From contig VXAZ01007724.1 in NCBI GenBank assembly GCA_013399875.1, positions 124,001 through 188,000 on the forward strand: a DNA stretch of 64,000 bases, written 5' to 3'. The stretch is from Gymnorhina tibicen (taxonomy: Eukaryota > Chordata > Aves > Passeriformes > Artamidae). The notes under the pieces are model-generated. The model was not told the origin of the DNA. It searched no databases and worked only from the letters and a program-made list of their open reading frames with translations. Position numbers and translations under genes: made by a program. Each line of letters begins with the position of its first letter. Positions within the stretch are counted from its first letter, which is position 1. Positions 13,093 to 26,700 of this stretch are shown here, piece by piece.

Positions 13093-13559
13093 CTACAATA
13101 TCAAAACCGGAATAGACTTTCAGTGAAGTAAGAAATGAAAAAAAGTGTTATTTACTGCATGTTTCCCATCAAATGGAAGCACAGGGCATCTTAAAATGAG
13201 ACAGTCCTAATCTGTGAAAAAGCACAATCTAGAATTAAAATTTGTCAGGAAGCATTTCTGGAAGGCCAATAGAGAAGAAAGAGAAGGCAGTGGAAAGTAA
13301 CACTATGTAAATAAGAGTATTTAAAACTTTTGTATTTTTATTGGAACCTAAGTGAACTCTGACGAACATTTTGGGCCCAGTTTTCATCCCATGTTATGCT
13401 GTTGGTTGCATATGGACCCTTGTCAATTTGAACACCTGGAATTATGAGGATATTTGTTGTGAAATTTTTGCACAGCACAAAATCCTCTTGATTCTCAGAA
13501 GAATATTAAAATTTCTTTAGTAAAAGCAAAAATAAGGCTTTCATCTTTTAGTGTTTGCA

Positions 13560-13583
13560 AAAAGTCTAAAAGTTTAGACTTTT
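13560..13583. repeat. Perfect inverted repeat (11-bp arms, 2-bp loop)
   Basis: AAAAGTCTAAA is followed by AG and then its exact reverse complement TTTAGACTTTT. It could form a small hairpin or cruciform. In intronic AT-rich DNA this may be chance, and no function is implied. Confidence 0.8.
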
Positions 13584-14271
13584 AAAGGTTTAAGTGAGCT
13601 TTCAGAAAGCATCTGAAAGGACAGTGACCAAAGACACATGCTGTGGAGAGGTCTGGAGGAAGAGCGAAGGCAAAGGAAGGGAAAAGAGTGGATATTACAT
13701 GTTCTAACCTAGTAGAGTTTAAAGATAAGTAAGAAAAGGGGAGATAGTGACATAAGACTTTGTCACCCTTCTGTTCCCTATGGGTCCATCTGGCATAATT
13801 TACAGTCAATGAAAATCTACTGCGTATTAATCACACATTGCAAGAGCATTTGTATGCACTAAGGAGGGTAGGAAGTTGCTGCCCATATCCCTTTAAGTCC
13901 AAGAAATTAAGGGGCACGAAGAGAATGCAGGGGAAGAAATGCTACAACAATATATAGTTATAGCTAATAATCATATGTGAAAAGTTTATTTTCAGTTTGT
14001 TGCCACCACTATAAAAGTACTAGCGTCTTAATAAAGTCCAAGATAAGTGAAAAAAAAAATTGGAGACAGTGAGAATTTGAGACACAAGCAGTTATGGAGA
14101 GAGAGAGATGGGGACTGATAACTGGAAAGAGACATTAGAAGAAAAGAGCTTTCTTCTTGTATTGCTTGTCACATGGATTCCAAATTGTGGTGTTATGAGA
14201 TTGGAATTTTTTAGCAAACAACAGAAGGGTAATAAGTACAAAATACATCTGCCAGGTTTCTCTTTCTATTA

Positions 14272-14294
14272 AAAACAAACAAACAAACAAACAA
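14272..14294 (+). repeat. (AAAC)n microsatellite
   Basis: About five perfect tandem AAAC units inside an intron. This is a simple sequence repeat, possibly length-variable. Confidence 0.85.
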
Positions 14295-17200
14295 GAAATT
14301 TTCTTATTTTTCCTTACCACTGTAGCTACAGTATTAAATGGCTTTATGATAATCTATAGCAAAATGAAACCCATGTCACTCTCTGAAAATCTAGTGCAAC
14401 AATATAGCCAGTGAGGCACATATTAGCCCATTGGACTGATGTATGCACATTTGAGTGAAAGAGTTAAGTTTTTGTTTAAACCGGCTGGAAGATCTGTTTC
14501 AGGTGACTACTCTTCATACTACACTTTCTCTTGAGCTCTGTGCAAAATTTTAAAACATTCATTTTAACCCACTTTCTCAACATTTTGTTTTGCATATCAT
14601 CTGACAGTGATATTTAGAAAAACTGATAATATCATCCCACATCAGCATAATATCACAAGATATTTGGTAACAGGTTTCACACAAGAAATACATATATGAG
14701 CTTGGAGGTGATATCCTTGTTCTAAGCCAAGAACTAAGCACTAGAGTCCCTAAGCTTTACTTCCTCACAAGAGGAACACCCACAAGACCCCTCCACACAC
14801 CTCCACACTCCACTCCCACCTGCCCCATTTTGGAAATATCCAGCATGGTAAGTTTGTTACAAACTCATTAAGTGCTGTTCTTTTCACTTGGAGTGGGCGC
14901 AGTAGAAGATATTTATTTATTTGCTGTATGCCTTGGAGTCCTGCTTCTACTTGTTTATGTCAAGTTTGCTTCTACAAGTTTATGTTTTGATGACTGATGA
15001 CACCAGTCACTTATTATGCTGTTTATATTCATTCGGTTTACAGAACCTTAATGGAACCAGAATGAGGTGAACAGATAACTCTTTAATCTGAAAAATTGTG
15101 ACAGAACATAAGAACATCATGTTGTGGAAATTATATTTCCATAAGGGTTATAATATGTCTATGATATAACATACTTTACAAAGTTATTTGTTACACATAC
15201 ATCCTTCCCCCAAAATATTTTGTATTTTGTTGTTCTGGGCCAACTAGGACTCTTACGTAACACCCAAGCACAATCACTGTTATTAACACACACCAGCGAC
15301 CCTTCTCAGGCAGTACGGACAAGAGTGCACCAGGTTTGTTTCCTGCCTCAACATTATTCCAGCAGTCTGCAGATCCTTAAGCATCCCTAAGAGCCTCAAG
15401 CACGCACCATGACACACTGTGGCATGTAAATTCCTTTTCCAATATGGTAACAGTATGCTGCTGAGCTGCAAAACAACTTTCACATTATTCTGTAAATTCA
15501 AAAGAGGAAAACCCCTTGATAATGAAATCTGGGTTCCATTGGGTTCTACACAGAGTCGAGAGGAGGTAAAAGTTAAGTGCTGTGCATGTTGCCTGTGACA
15601 TAAATTTAAAAAAGAGTGAATTATCCAGTACGAGTGCACAGTTCCAGAAGCGGTGATGAAAATGCTAGCTGACAACAAAAGCATCAGAGACTGAATAAAA
15701 TGAAGAAAAACTGAGGATTCATGATCAGAAATCTTGCAGTAACGATAGAATTTTAGCACAGAGAGTATTGGCAAAGATATAAATGAAAGAACATTGAGAT
15801 GTGAGAATGTATGTTATGAGGGTAACTGTGGACAGATGGGCGAAAAATTGTGAGGAAAAAAAACCTAAAGCTAAGAGAAAAAAGAAAAGAAGAGAAAAAA
15901 ATTAAGAAATGGGCAAATTATACAAGGTAACGTTACAGTGAAAAAATGTGAAAAAAGCTATAATTAAATCGTGCTTCTCTGGGAGGAAGGTTTTGCCAAA
16001 CAAGGAACTGATATTTTTATACTGCACAAAATAAACACAAATTGAAAAAAATAGACATTTTTTTCTTTCAATGTTGCATTTGCTCACTCAGTATTAAATT
16101 ATTTTTCTTGTACTGTCAACATTATAGAACTAAATATTAGTAAAAGATACAATGAAATGTTAGTATAAGACACAATTAAAGGAAAAGAGGGAACCAGTAC
16201 AAAATTTTTAATTTCAAAGTATTGCCCTGGTGAATTTGTGTTGTTTGTATTCTCTTGATCAGTAAGTACATTTCTGTAGAAACAGATGTTACATGACATA
16301 CCCAGCAGTTTCTGTAATAACATACCCTGTGATAAGAACTCTCAAAGAAACAGCGTAAAGCTTTTCCTTCAATGAAATTCCACAAGTTTTAATAGAAATA
16401 AAAAGAATGTTCTTTCAGACACTGGCTTGGAAATTTTCTGTTCCCAATATTGTCAGAGGTGTTAATTCTCACTATTAATCTGTCACAGATTTAGATATGG
16501 TAACTTAGTGCATTGTGTTTACTGTAAGTAAAATACTGGAAAGTATCTGAACTTTCACATACTATTTTTTTCTCATTAAATTTCTTAAAATATTTCACAA
16601 ATAAGATATCTAACATTTTTTTCAAAAAAGGAAACTGTGTCTGATTTGCCAAAGATCCCTGAGAATCAAGGACAGCAGAGAATCAAAGTTAATAATTTTT
16701 CCATAATACAGAAATTAAATCTCTGATGCTCTAGTCAGAGCTCTGTTTTTGAGAACAATCATATGTGAAGGTATGCCAACAAAATGAATGGATAGAAAAA
16801 CTGCAATATTGACTGCATCCTGACAACTATTCTGGTGTTCTGAGCTTTAAAATCTTAATTGGTTTTGTTCCTTATCAAACATCATTACAGGAACACGTTG
16901 AGAGAAGACCTAGAAAGACAGCAACTTTTAAGAGCTTTGCACAGAACAAAAAATCTCGCAATCTTTAAAAGCTACAGGAAGCCAAGTATAAAGACAGACA
17001 CTGATGACCTAGAAAAGAGTTTATTGAAAGGGAGAAAAGAGTTATATAGACGGTAGTAGTTTGAAGGTGAGCCAGGGGGTTATGTATTGAGAAATTTCTT
17101 TGGTGTCTGAAAACAAATACACCAAATAGTCACAGAAGACAAGCATATAGGATAGCAGCAATAGCAGTAGGATGATGAGAACTGCACATCTCATTCTTCT

Positions 17201-19274
17201 AGGCCTGGAAGGAAAGACCTTTTTATCTCAATAGATTTAAATGGTGAACTTCATCCCTGAGGAGTATGATAAGAACCAGGACTCACTGGAGATTAAAGGA
17301 CTGAATGCTAAGAGAAATTAACAACTCCCACATAAGGAAAGAAATATTTATCTGATTCCTTGTGTTGTACATTGCCCCATTTAATAATCTAAACCTTCTA
17401 ATGATCTAAACTTAGTCCTGTTTGGGCTGTTCTTTGCAAATATATCAACTAGAACTTAAGATTCATCTCACGTGAGATTGAGGTTACCCATGGGAAATGC
17501 TGCATGGCTCTCGTGCAGCAACTCTTCACACTCTGAAGATGTGGTAGTTTACTAAGCCCCACTGTACACTGTATACAAGGCTGTTACCACAGTCTTTTTT
17601 CCATCACCTCTACCTTTTTACATTGAGCTTCTGAATTAAGAAAAGAAAGGAGGGCACAGGAAAATCAAGGAAGCAGAGACACAATGGTAACACCATGGAA
17701 GGTGACTACTGAAGCACTTTGGAGGATGCTCATTTATTATTCACAGTTTGAGAATTCCTTTGACCCATTATGCATTAAAAGCAGAGACAAGAGAAATGGA
17801 AGTAAAAAAAAAGTAAAATCCTGTTTATATCTTAAGGCATGTTTCAGTTTTCAGTTCTGCTTATATCAGCAGTTCAGCTACTATAAATTTTCTAAGAAGT
17901 CATAAACTAATTAAACCCAAAGAAGATATATTGGAATGATTTGCATTTCTTACATTTCTAAAGTTGGAACAGTTAATTTGTTTATGTGGACTACATTGAT
18001 AGGCATTTCTATTTCATTTCTTTACTGATAACTCTTATAAATATTTTTTTTCTTCTTTTGCTGGCTTCAAAGCTATTGCCAATGGGCAAAAAGCTATTAC
18101 AAGTTTCTAGTTCAGTGGGTAGCAAAAATGAAAAGTAACATAGAACACATTTTTGGCCAGAAATATAGTTATTTGCTTATGGTTGGTTTGTGAATCACCA
18201 ACAGGCTGCAGTCCAGAAAAGAAATGCAAGAACCTCTACACTATGCACTAACCTACCTTTATGATCAACCTTAGAGCCAACTTTTTAAAACCAGAAAAGT
18301 TTCAAAGATGTTCAGAGGCCTGAAGAAGGAATATGTCTTCCCTCTACAGTGGTTAGTCCTGGTTTTCTGTCTGTTGTACTCATGGTAGAATTCGTTTTTT
18401 ACTTCCATATGTTGATTCTGTGATAATAACTACTCAGACATTCAATCCATTTACAGTAGCAGCACTTGTTTGGACTGTACTTACAGCCACCATGTGTGAT
18501 GTTAACTTTGTACTTTCTCAGATATCATTTCTCTCAAATTACAACTTGTCTTCTTTGCAGGATGATATTTCACAGAAGGTCAGCAGTAACTCACAGTACC
18601 ACATAACCAGAACAAGCACGACACTGTGATGCAAATGAAAGCAGGAACTATGAACCTGTTTTCCCCTCGTGTTGGATTGCAAAGTGGGGGTTTCAATCCG
18701 ACCTTTTAAAATGCCACTTCAGATGTTCTAGAACAACTAAGACGTGGTCTGGTATCCCGGCAAGCTCATTTGCAACTTGAAAGCCCTGAAGTCAGTTCAT
18801 AGACACATTGTGCAATATGGTAGGAAATAAGAAGGGCAGAGTGATGAACAGAAGGTACTGTAAGAAATTCACAGTGGGATGGGATCACTTACACTCTGGA
18901 GGTTGTTCTCTTTCTAAATAACATCAATGATGAGTAAAACCAATCTTTTTTTTATTATTTTTTGATCTGTGACACAGAGAAAAACATATATCACGGGCAT
19001 GTGTGGATGGACACATTATAAATTTCATTTTATACAGATGCCATTGAACTCATTGTTCTTTAGATTTTACAGAAAACTACGTATCCACTTCTGCGGGTGT
19101 TAATGGATCTTGTGACATAAAATTAAGAAAATGGAATCTCCAGAATGAAGTATCAGAAAAATGGCATACCTTTATTCCAATTCCAGAATATTCTCCATCA
19201 CTGGGCAATAATCAAAGGGCCAGATCTTTGAGATAAGTGGGCAGAAGAGAAAAATAAATTGCAAATACTTTTGT

Positions 19275-19308
19275 GATATGAAACCTTTGTCCTGAAGAAA
19301 TAAAAGGA
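19275..19308 (+). repeat. Short dispersed repeat, copy 1
   Basis: The segment around gaaacctttgtcctgaagaa and the following ataaaagga closely matches a second copy near 21090-21124, with only a few mismatches over about 35-45 bp. The flanks do not obviously align further. The family is not recognised; it may be the conserved core of an old transposable element. Confidence 0.5.
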
Positions 19309-21089
19309 GAACAAATGCTAAGCATTCTCCAGGGAGTTGTCTTCATTGAATGTAAGCTAAACTTAGTCTGCTATCAGAAGTCAGCAATCTCAATTTATTG
19401 AAGTAAGAGAATGCACAGATCATATTGGCAGTGTTGGGTGAATGTGTCCATTATCTGCATAAACCCTTCTTGTCCAGGAAATTTACAATACCATTGAAGC
19501 ATCCTTTGGTAGACTGTACATCTTGTGATAAAAAATAGCACCAGCAAAACAGTGCTTCACAGTGCAGAAAATTCTCAAATGTTCTAAGTGAACTGTTCTC
19601 TGAGAGTTCAATCTTTTTTCATCTCCTGAAAAGTGTTATGTAAGTTCTGAAAGAGAAGTGTGTCTACATATTAATGCTTGGAAATATGGTAATAATGACA
19701 TGTTCAAATGCATTTTCCATCAAACTGAAAAATATTGACAAATATATCCACAATTCCTTAACCATCTGGATAAATATTGTTATTTTTTACGGTAAGGAAA
19801 AAAAAGGACAAGTCTAGAATTCAATACATAGAAACGGACCTATTGTGAAGAACTTCTGTCATCTTTATTCTGATTTCCCAGCAGAAGACAGTTTTAGCCC
19901 CATATTGCTCTGGGAAGTTTTTAATGAGATAGCAAAAGCAGATATTCCTGATTAGGCAAAAAGTGTAACTTTGTGATATTAGAAAAAGGATTACAAAATT
20001 ATCTGTACAACATCCTAAAAAAGAAAGCGAGTAGAACACAGACAACAACAAAATGAGTTATGTAGAATCTGATCTACAATATAAAAGCACAGCCGAAAAA
20101 GTACTTGGCTTCTCAGGTTTTAATAGAAATTGTAATAATTTTCTAGGCAGAATAAATTGTAAACAACCCTGTTTTCATCAAAAGCCCTTCCTAAGTACAA
20201 TTCCCAAACAAAAAAAAGACGTCATCTCTGGGTTTGCTCTCTAAAGCTGCAGAAAATTATTACAACTTAATGCATTTTCTTTGTATAACAAAGAAATTCT
20301 ATTCCAGCTCTTGTTCTGCCTTGCTTACATAAACACAGATACTGCATCATTTTGTTCTGTCCTCTTGTTCATACTTGTAAGCCTTTACTCTCTGAATAGT
20401 ACTTCTTCAGTATGTAATAAAACTCAAACAGCAACAAAGGATCTCTTGCACCTTAAGAATACAGTAGAGAAAAGGTATCATATTATGTATTTTCCTTTTT
20501 TTTTCCTTTCAAACGAATATTGTAGCACAAACGGAATCCAGGAGGCGATCCAAGGAAATCCTAATTTTGCTGGCTGGTGTATTTGGTATAGCCCTGTGAC
20601 TCTCTTCTGACCTACATTTCCCTGAAGGTTTTAAGCTCTGCATTATGAGGGTGAATATTCCACAAATGGAGATTAATATTGTGGAGATATTCATTTAAAA
20701 AATGCACAAGTTCAGGTCCAAGAGATAAAAGTTTAACCGGTCAAGTGATCAATTATCTGGACTGAGGCTTTAATACCTATTTAGTCTTCTGAAGACATAG
20801 AATATTATTGACCTGAATCATACACATGCTGGGATTATACATTGCTGCAGTCTATAGAGGTAGATAGGGACAAACTACAGAATTTTATGCTTGAATAAGC
20901 CCTAGATTTCAGTCAAAGTGCATAGATACAAGTATAAATACTTGACGATCCAGTGCACTGCTATGGAGTATACCGATAATAAATGAGTAGGGGTACATCC
21001 ACGCAAAAGTCTATTTGGGGTCAAAGGACAAAACTCTGTTTTTTTTGGTTATGGAAACAAGGGAGGAAAATGTCTGCTGATATTTTCAT

Positions 21090-21124
21090 GAAATGAAACC
21101 TTTTTCCTGAAGAAATAAAAGGGG
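21090..21124 (+). repeat. Short dispersed repeat, copy 2
   Basis: Partner of the repeat at 19275-19308, same orientation, about 1.8 kb away. The shared core is gaaacctttttcctgaagaa followed by ataaaaggg. The family is unknown. Confidence 0.5.
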
Positions 21125-23612
21125 AGGATGACTGGATTAGAAGGTAACTGCAAGAGAAATACAGTTTTGTAGATACAGATACAGCTACTAATGACTACCA
21201 TTTTCTATTCGACATCAAGAATTTGGGTTTTATCATTCTGCAAAATGTTACTGAAAATTCTCTTAAGGCAATTTTTGTTGTTTTTTTCTTTAAAAACATA
21301 ACATAACAAACAAATAAAACCCTCTAAGACTGCCAGCCTCTACAGAATTCAGAAATCCAGAGGTAAAAACAGCAGCTGTCTTCTGTTAAGAGCATTCAGA
21401 TTATTTTTAAGGCCTGATGCTCGAAAACATGAGTTTTCAAAAGTGCAAACTTGTCACAGACATAAGAAAAGCCTTTTCTGCCCGCTTTCTTTCAGCTATT
21501 TCCTAGAATAGAAAGCAACAGAAAATCTGTTTCTGAATAGAAATGGATGAGAAATATAGTTGTAAATGCTAGATAACTGTGTATTGTGCATGTATTTCAT
21601 AGGTGTTTCACTGATATTTTATGTATAGATTGTGTCACAAAGAAAAGGTCCCAATAAAGGACAATACACTCAAAGTGTCTTATACCAAGCAAAATCATGA
21701 CTATGCATTTATTTTAAGATAAATTTCTTGTTATGATTTGAGTTAAGCAGTCATTTTGTTAATTACATGGCCAGTTTGGAAGTTGCATTATTGGAGTCTA
21801 TATGTGTGAGAAGTTTTATGCAAGATACTATGGGAAGTGCATACATTTGTACTTCCTTAGGTGAAATAAAAACATAACGCACAATAGGCTTTTACCTTAA
21901 AAGACACCTTTTTCAGTTCCTTCATCTACTTCCCCCCATAAAATCCAATCTAGGATAGTCCAAACACTGATTTCAGCTGTTGATTGCTAAGTCATTGCTC
22001 TCTGATCTTGGGGAAGAAATAAGAATGCAGCAAGTGCCTCTATCCAAAGCTGAATATTTCTATCCAAAGCATGACGTTGCTGCATCAAAGGCTTGTTAGA
22101 AGTTCGCACCCTTTTATAAATCTGTGTAGTTAAATAACTTATGTAGTATTGAACACACAATACAGATCCAGCTTTAAATATGTTCAAAACTATAAAATAT
22201 CTACTTTGTCACAAACCACAATTTTAGTAGAGCTGTTCAAAAACGCTTCTTGATGTAAGCATCGTGTGTTGAAATGAACATGCCCATGGTCTTTTGCATG
22301 AGATCACAGTCCAGTACTCAATGAGTTTGTTGGAAACATGGACCAAAATAAAAAAATACGTAATGGTACATCTTCATTTCGGGAACAACAGTCTGGCTTT
22401 TGCTATAACGTTCCATCACAATCTGAGTGGGATGATACATTAATCTGGGAAAGAGCTGGCATCTCACTTAGGGAATATTTTTAATACCTGAATTAGCAGT
22501 TCAAATTTTATGATTATTTATTAATATTTATATTTATTTATGAATCTCTTTTGGAAATAGAATATGAAATCCATTAATGTAGTGTAAACAAATACCATGA
22601 TTTTTTTTTCTGCTGTAAGTATAGTTAAGCACTGGAACAGATTCTTTAGGAGGATTATACAATCTCTTTCCCTGACTGATTTTACAAACAGATTAAAAAG
22701 TCTGTAAAGAATTCTTTCAATATTTCTATAGGTACCAAATATACCAACGATGGAGTTAATGCATTACAGAGCACTAGTGAACTGTAAGATCTCAGAATGT
22801 ATTCCACAGCAGTACTACAAATATACTGCAAAATAAAGCAAATCCCACACGTTTCCACACAGGCATACAAAGAAAACCCCACAACATACACATACACAAA
22901 ATCTCAAGAGGAAAATTTAGACAAACATTTAAAGTTTACTCTTATTCTCATCAGGTTGCAAAATGGAGACCACAAGGTAATACTTGACCAAGAGCAAGGC
23001 TGATTTAGGTTTGGGTTTTGGAAAAGTAAGGCCCAGAAGGAAAACAGCTCTCAGAGTCTCCTAACCAAGTGTTTCTGAACATTTCTTGAGTGAAAGAAGA
23101 GTCTATCTGTTACGAATTTCTGATTGTAATGTTCAGGCACACTTTCTTAGGAATGGCATGAAGCAATAGATTATCATCCAGGATCCACAGAAGGACCTGC
23201 TCTTGGTATCACATCTGTAAAAGTAAGCATGAATTCCAATTTTTTATGCCCCTTAATTTTTTTCTCCTTTAAGCAATAATTAGCAATAACCTTGACAGCA
23301 CCCAGTCAGTGCTATTCTCCTACAAGTAGGTCAAATTTACATATTTTTCATTATTGCACTTTTAAAAAACATTCTGGAATGTATGAAGTATAAATGCTAA
23401 AACAACATGGAATATAAATTCAAAATGAAATATCTGATTATTCATAGTTTGCAATAGACTGTGTACATATATCCTTGATATCCAGCAGCTCAGTGATGAC
23501 ATATTACAGTTTTCCTTTTCTGTCAGGAAATGCATGGAAATTGTTCTGCTCAATTGAGACATCCCTGACAAAACAGAACCCCATTTCTTTGAGATTTATG
23601 TATTTGATTTAC

Positions 23613-23730
23613 CTTCATTGTTCCTTAGAGTAAAGTTGGGATTCAAAGAAAGCCCTTCATCAAGAGAAAAATGGAATCTTGCACCATTTGCAGAGTTATC
23701 TTTGTCAGTAGCAGTGATAGTCTGAATTAC
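23613..23730 (-). CDS. CDH18: CDH18 exon: EC5 first half (118 nt)
   Basis: A short exon without a start codon, found by looking for the piece of EC5 missing between the 122-nt and 252-nt exons. The acceptor tttatttcag is followed by GTA ATT CAG ACT (VIQT), phase 0. The donor is AATGAAG|gtaaat, phase 1. The 118 nt are fully open in this frame. Visible segments are VIQTITATDKDNSANGARF, HFSLDEGLSLNPNFTL with an N-F-T glycosylation sequon, and RNNE. They align with the CDH18 EC5 segment I remember from mammals (ATDKDDFANG, NPNFTLKDNE). The length is exactly usual for this exon. Both phases fit the neighbours, so this call is secure although the exon is small. Confidence 0.95.
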
Positions 23731-26700
23731 CTGAAATAAAAATTAACAGTGAGTGTGTTGAAATTTGTGCTTGACCCATGCAGTACCTGACCTCAGCAGG
23801 ATGCTCAAGTTTACCTTATTTTAATTTTCTACTTGACTGCTGCTGAATTCAACAGATGACATGACTGGGCCATTAACTCGATTTCTCTAGCAGGAAATAT
23901 TTTAGGAACAACACTTCAGAGCCAGGTAAAAGCATCTAAAGGATCTATACTTTCCGATGTTTTGATACAGTCAGGACCCGGGTTAGAGATTATCACCATC
24001 TGCATTGTATCCTGCTGACTTCCTGAATTACAGTTGTAGCTAAATGTCTGTTTTTATGGAGTCAATAGACAAGCTGAACCAGGATGGCCTATGTGAAATG
24101 TCATCTGCTTGCTGTCCTAACAATTAGAGGTACTTCGGTACTGGTAAGGAAAAATAATTAACTAAAATAGTAGGTGTGTATTACCTTATTTCTGCTTAAA
24201 ATTCCTGTGAAGAATCAGTTTTAAATTGCCAGAGAACAGAACAGGAAGAAGAACAGCTACTCCTGGCTTTAATTTAGTTTGCCCAAAACGAAACAGAACT
24301 GGATGTAGCAACCATGTATGAGAGAGGTATTTTTGAAAGGTAGGACCTTTGCCTTCAAAAGCCCTGGTGGTTTTTCAAATTTACTTTCAACTAAAATTGA
24401 TCTAAGCTCTTGGAATGTCGGACCAAACAGTATTTCTACCCCTGCTTTCATTTTCATGCTGGGTCTTGAAACTCAAGTGCTAAAGTGGAATCCAATAAAA
24501 GTTGTTCTTGTGATATAGGCAGTGAAGCCCACACAGACTGCTGCACAGAGCTGATAGATATCCTGAGGGAAACATAAAAGGGGGAGGGAAAATGCTCTTT
24601 TCATAAGTATTTTTCTGTTCAGTGTTCAGCTATAGACTGTCTGGACTGAACCTGAAACATAAACAGTGCGGACTCCAGTGGTTTGGTCTGTTTTAAAACT
24701 GAAAGACACCAGAAAGTTCTCTGCCTCCATTCACATAAGAGAAGCAAAACAAATATATTTTTAAACCATGTTCTCCTTTGGGCTGCGGTAGAGTCAATTT
24801 TCTTCACAGTAGCTGGTATGGGGCTGTGGTTTTGATTTGTGCTGGAAAAGGTGAAAACACACAGAGATGTTTCTGTCATTGCTGAACAGGGCTTGCACAG
24901 TGTCAAGGTGTTTTCTGTTCGTGTACCACCCCACCAGTGAGGGGGTGGTGGTGCAGGGAAAGTTGTGAGGGGACACAGCCAGGACAGCTGACCCCAGCTG
25001 ACCAAAAGGATTCTCCATACTGTATGATGTCATGCTCGCTTATAAAGCTGGGGGAAGAAGAATGGAGGAGGGGACGTTTGGAGTGATGGCGCTTGTCTTC
25101 CAAAGTCAACATTTCTACATGTGATGTTGCCCTGCTCTCCTGAAGATGGCTGAACACCTGCCTGCCTGTGAGAAGTGGTGATTTCCTTGCTTTTCTTTGC
25201 TTGCATGTGCAGCTTTGGCTGTACTATTACACTGTCTTTATCTCCACCCACAAGTTCACTCACTTTTACTTTCCTGATTCTCTTCCCCATCCCACTGGTG
25301 GGGGAGTGAGCAAGTGGCTGCGTGGGGATGAGTTGCCAGCTGGGGTTAAGCCATGACAACTCAATAGGGTATAATGCTTATTCCACTTACTATATACAAT
25401 AAAGTACATTGCATTGACTATACACATCTCAGACAATCAACCATACTTAAGATGGTTGCCAAGAATATTTTACAAGTTTGTCATAATATTTTTTTGCTGA
25501 AGTGGAGCAGAATAAGATCAGTCTGAAACAATCTGAAATATCTATAATCATGCATGTTACTTTTACGAAAGTCATGGCAATATTGGTTGAAAATTTTGGC
25601 AAAAGCTAATTTTTCACTACTGAATTTTGCAAAGGTGGCACAACTGTTAGTGAAACTACCATGTAAAACCAAAAATATAAGATTTCCTTAGCTGTATATA
25701 TTTGGTTCATAATGTTGAAATGGTATATGGCACAGCAATACAAAAAAAAGGGGTGATAGAATATGTTCAAAAGAATCAATTTCTGTTATTATTCAAATAC
25801 TAAAAATACTGTTAAATACCATACACATCTGTAAAAACTTCAGCTAAGAAAAAGATATTATTTTATTAAATATCTTTTTGTAAATCGTCGGTGTTGTTTC
25901 TCAGTGAAATATAAGTCAATTTGCCATGCAGCTTCAGCTTTTATTTGACAGCCTGGTGGATAAATTTTCATCCTGTTGCCCTATGCTACATAAAACATTC
26001 AGTGACATTTTACAGAACGCTGCTTCAAGAGCATGCCATTTTGCAACAAAAATACCTTTGATCAAGGCCTCAGTGACACATGACTAGTATAAAAATTATT
26101 TTTTTTTAAGACTAACTTTATAACTTAAAATATACTGTCTATATTCCCTGATTTCACACATGGAAATTCAAGTATTCCCTGAATTCATGAATGTATGTAA
26201 AAAGTATAGCATCACATGCTGTAGAAGTTGTGCTTTTTCACAGAGAAAATAAACATTGCACGGTTATTAGGACAGGTCATAGCATTTTTAGAGAACTGTT
26301 TTTAAACAGAAAGTACACACACTTTCAGAAAAGATTTCTAAGACATTCATGCAGTGGTGAGAAACAAAACTACGTGTCATCTTGACACCCAAATATACTA
26401 TTAGCTCTTTTCTAATTAACTGACCAAGTACTTAATAGCTTCTTAGCAGACATTAATATGTATCTTGCCAAGCCTGACTAAAATAAAAATGTACACACAT
26501 AATCTCAGCTTCAGAAAAGCCCAGCTGACAACACTGATAGGATGAAACTGAAGGGTCATGCCATTTTTTTAAAGGCAAGACATGACAAGAAAAGAGAATT
26601 TCAAGACCTGAGGAAAACTAATTGAAGAAGACAGAGAGCAGGTGCTAAATTCTACTCAGAATCTTTTTAGAACTGAATCAATAAACAAGCAAATATACAC

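Larger units (their letters stand above)
13093..23612 (-). other. CDH18: CDH18 intron between the 118-nt and 252-nt exons, about 10.5 kb
   Basis: A phase 1 intron of AT-rich DNA. It contains an 11-bp-arm inverted repeat at 13560-13583, an AAAC microsatellite at 14272-14294, an unusually long but unrecognised minus-strand ORF at 15283-15774, and two copies of a short dispersed repeat at 19275 and 21090. No other gene is supported. Confidence 0.85.

Noticed and set aside
12777..13126. Plus-strand ORFs opposite the 252-nt CDH18 exon
   Set aside because: Shadow frames of the conserved minus-strand exon.
24619..25359. Overlapping minus-strand ORFs (79-128 codons) within the solo LTR
   Set aside because: They are antisense frames through a non-coding LTR that stay open because it is GC-rich; no retroviral or host protein is encoded.
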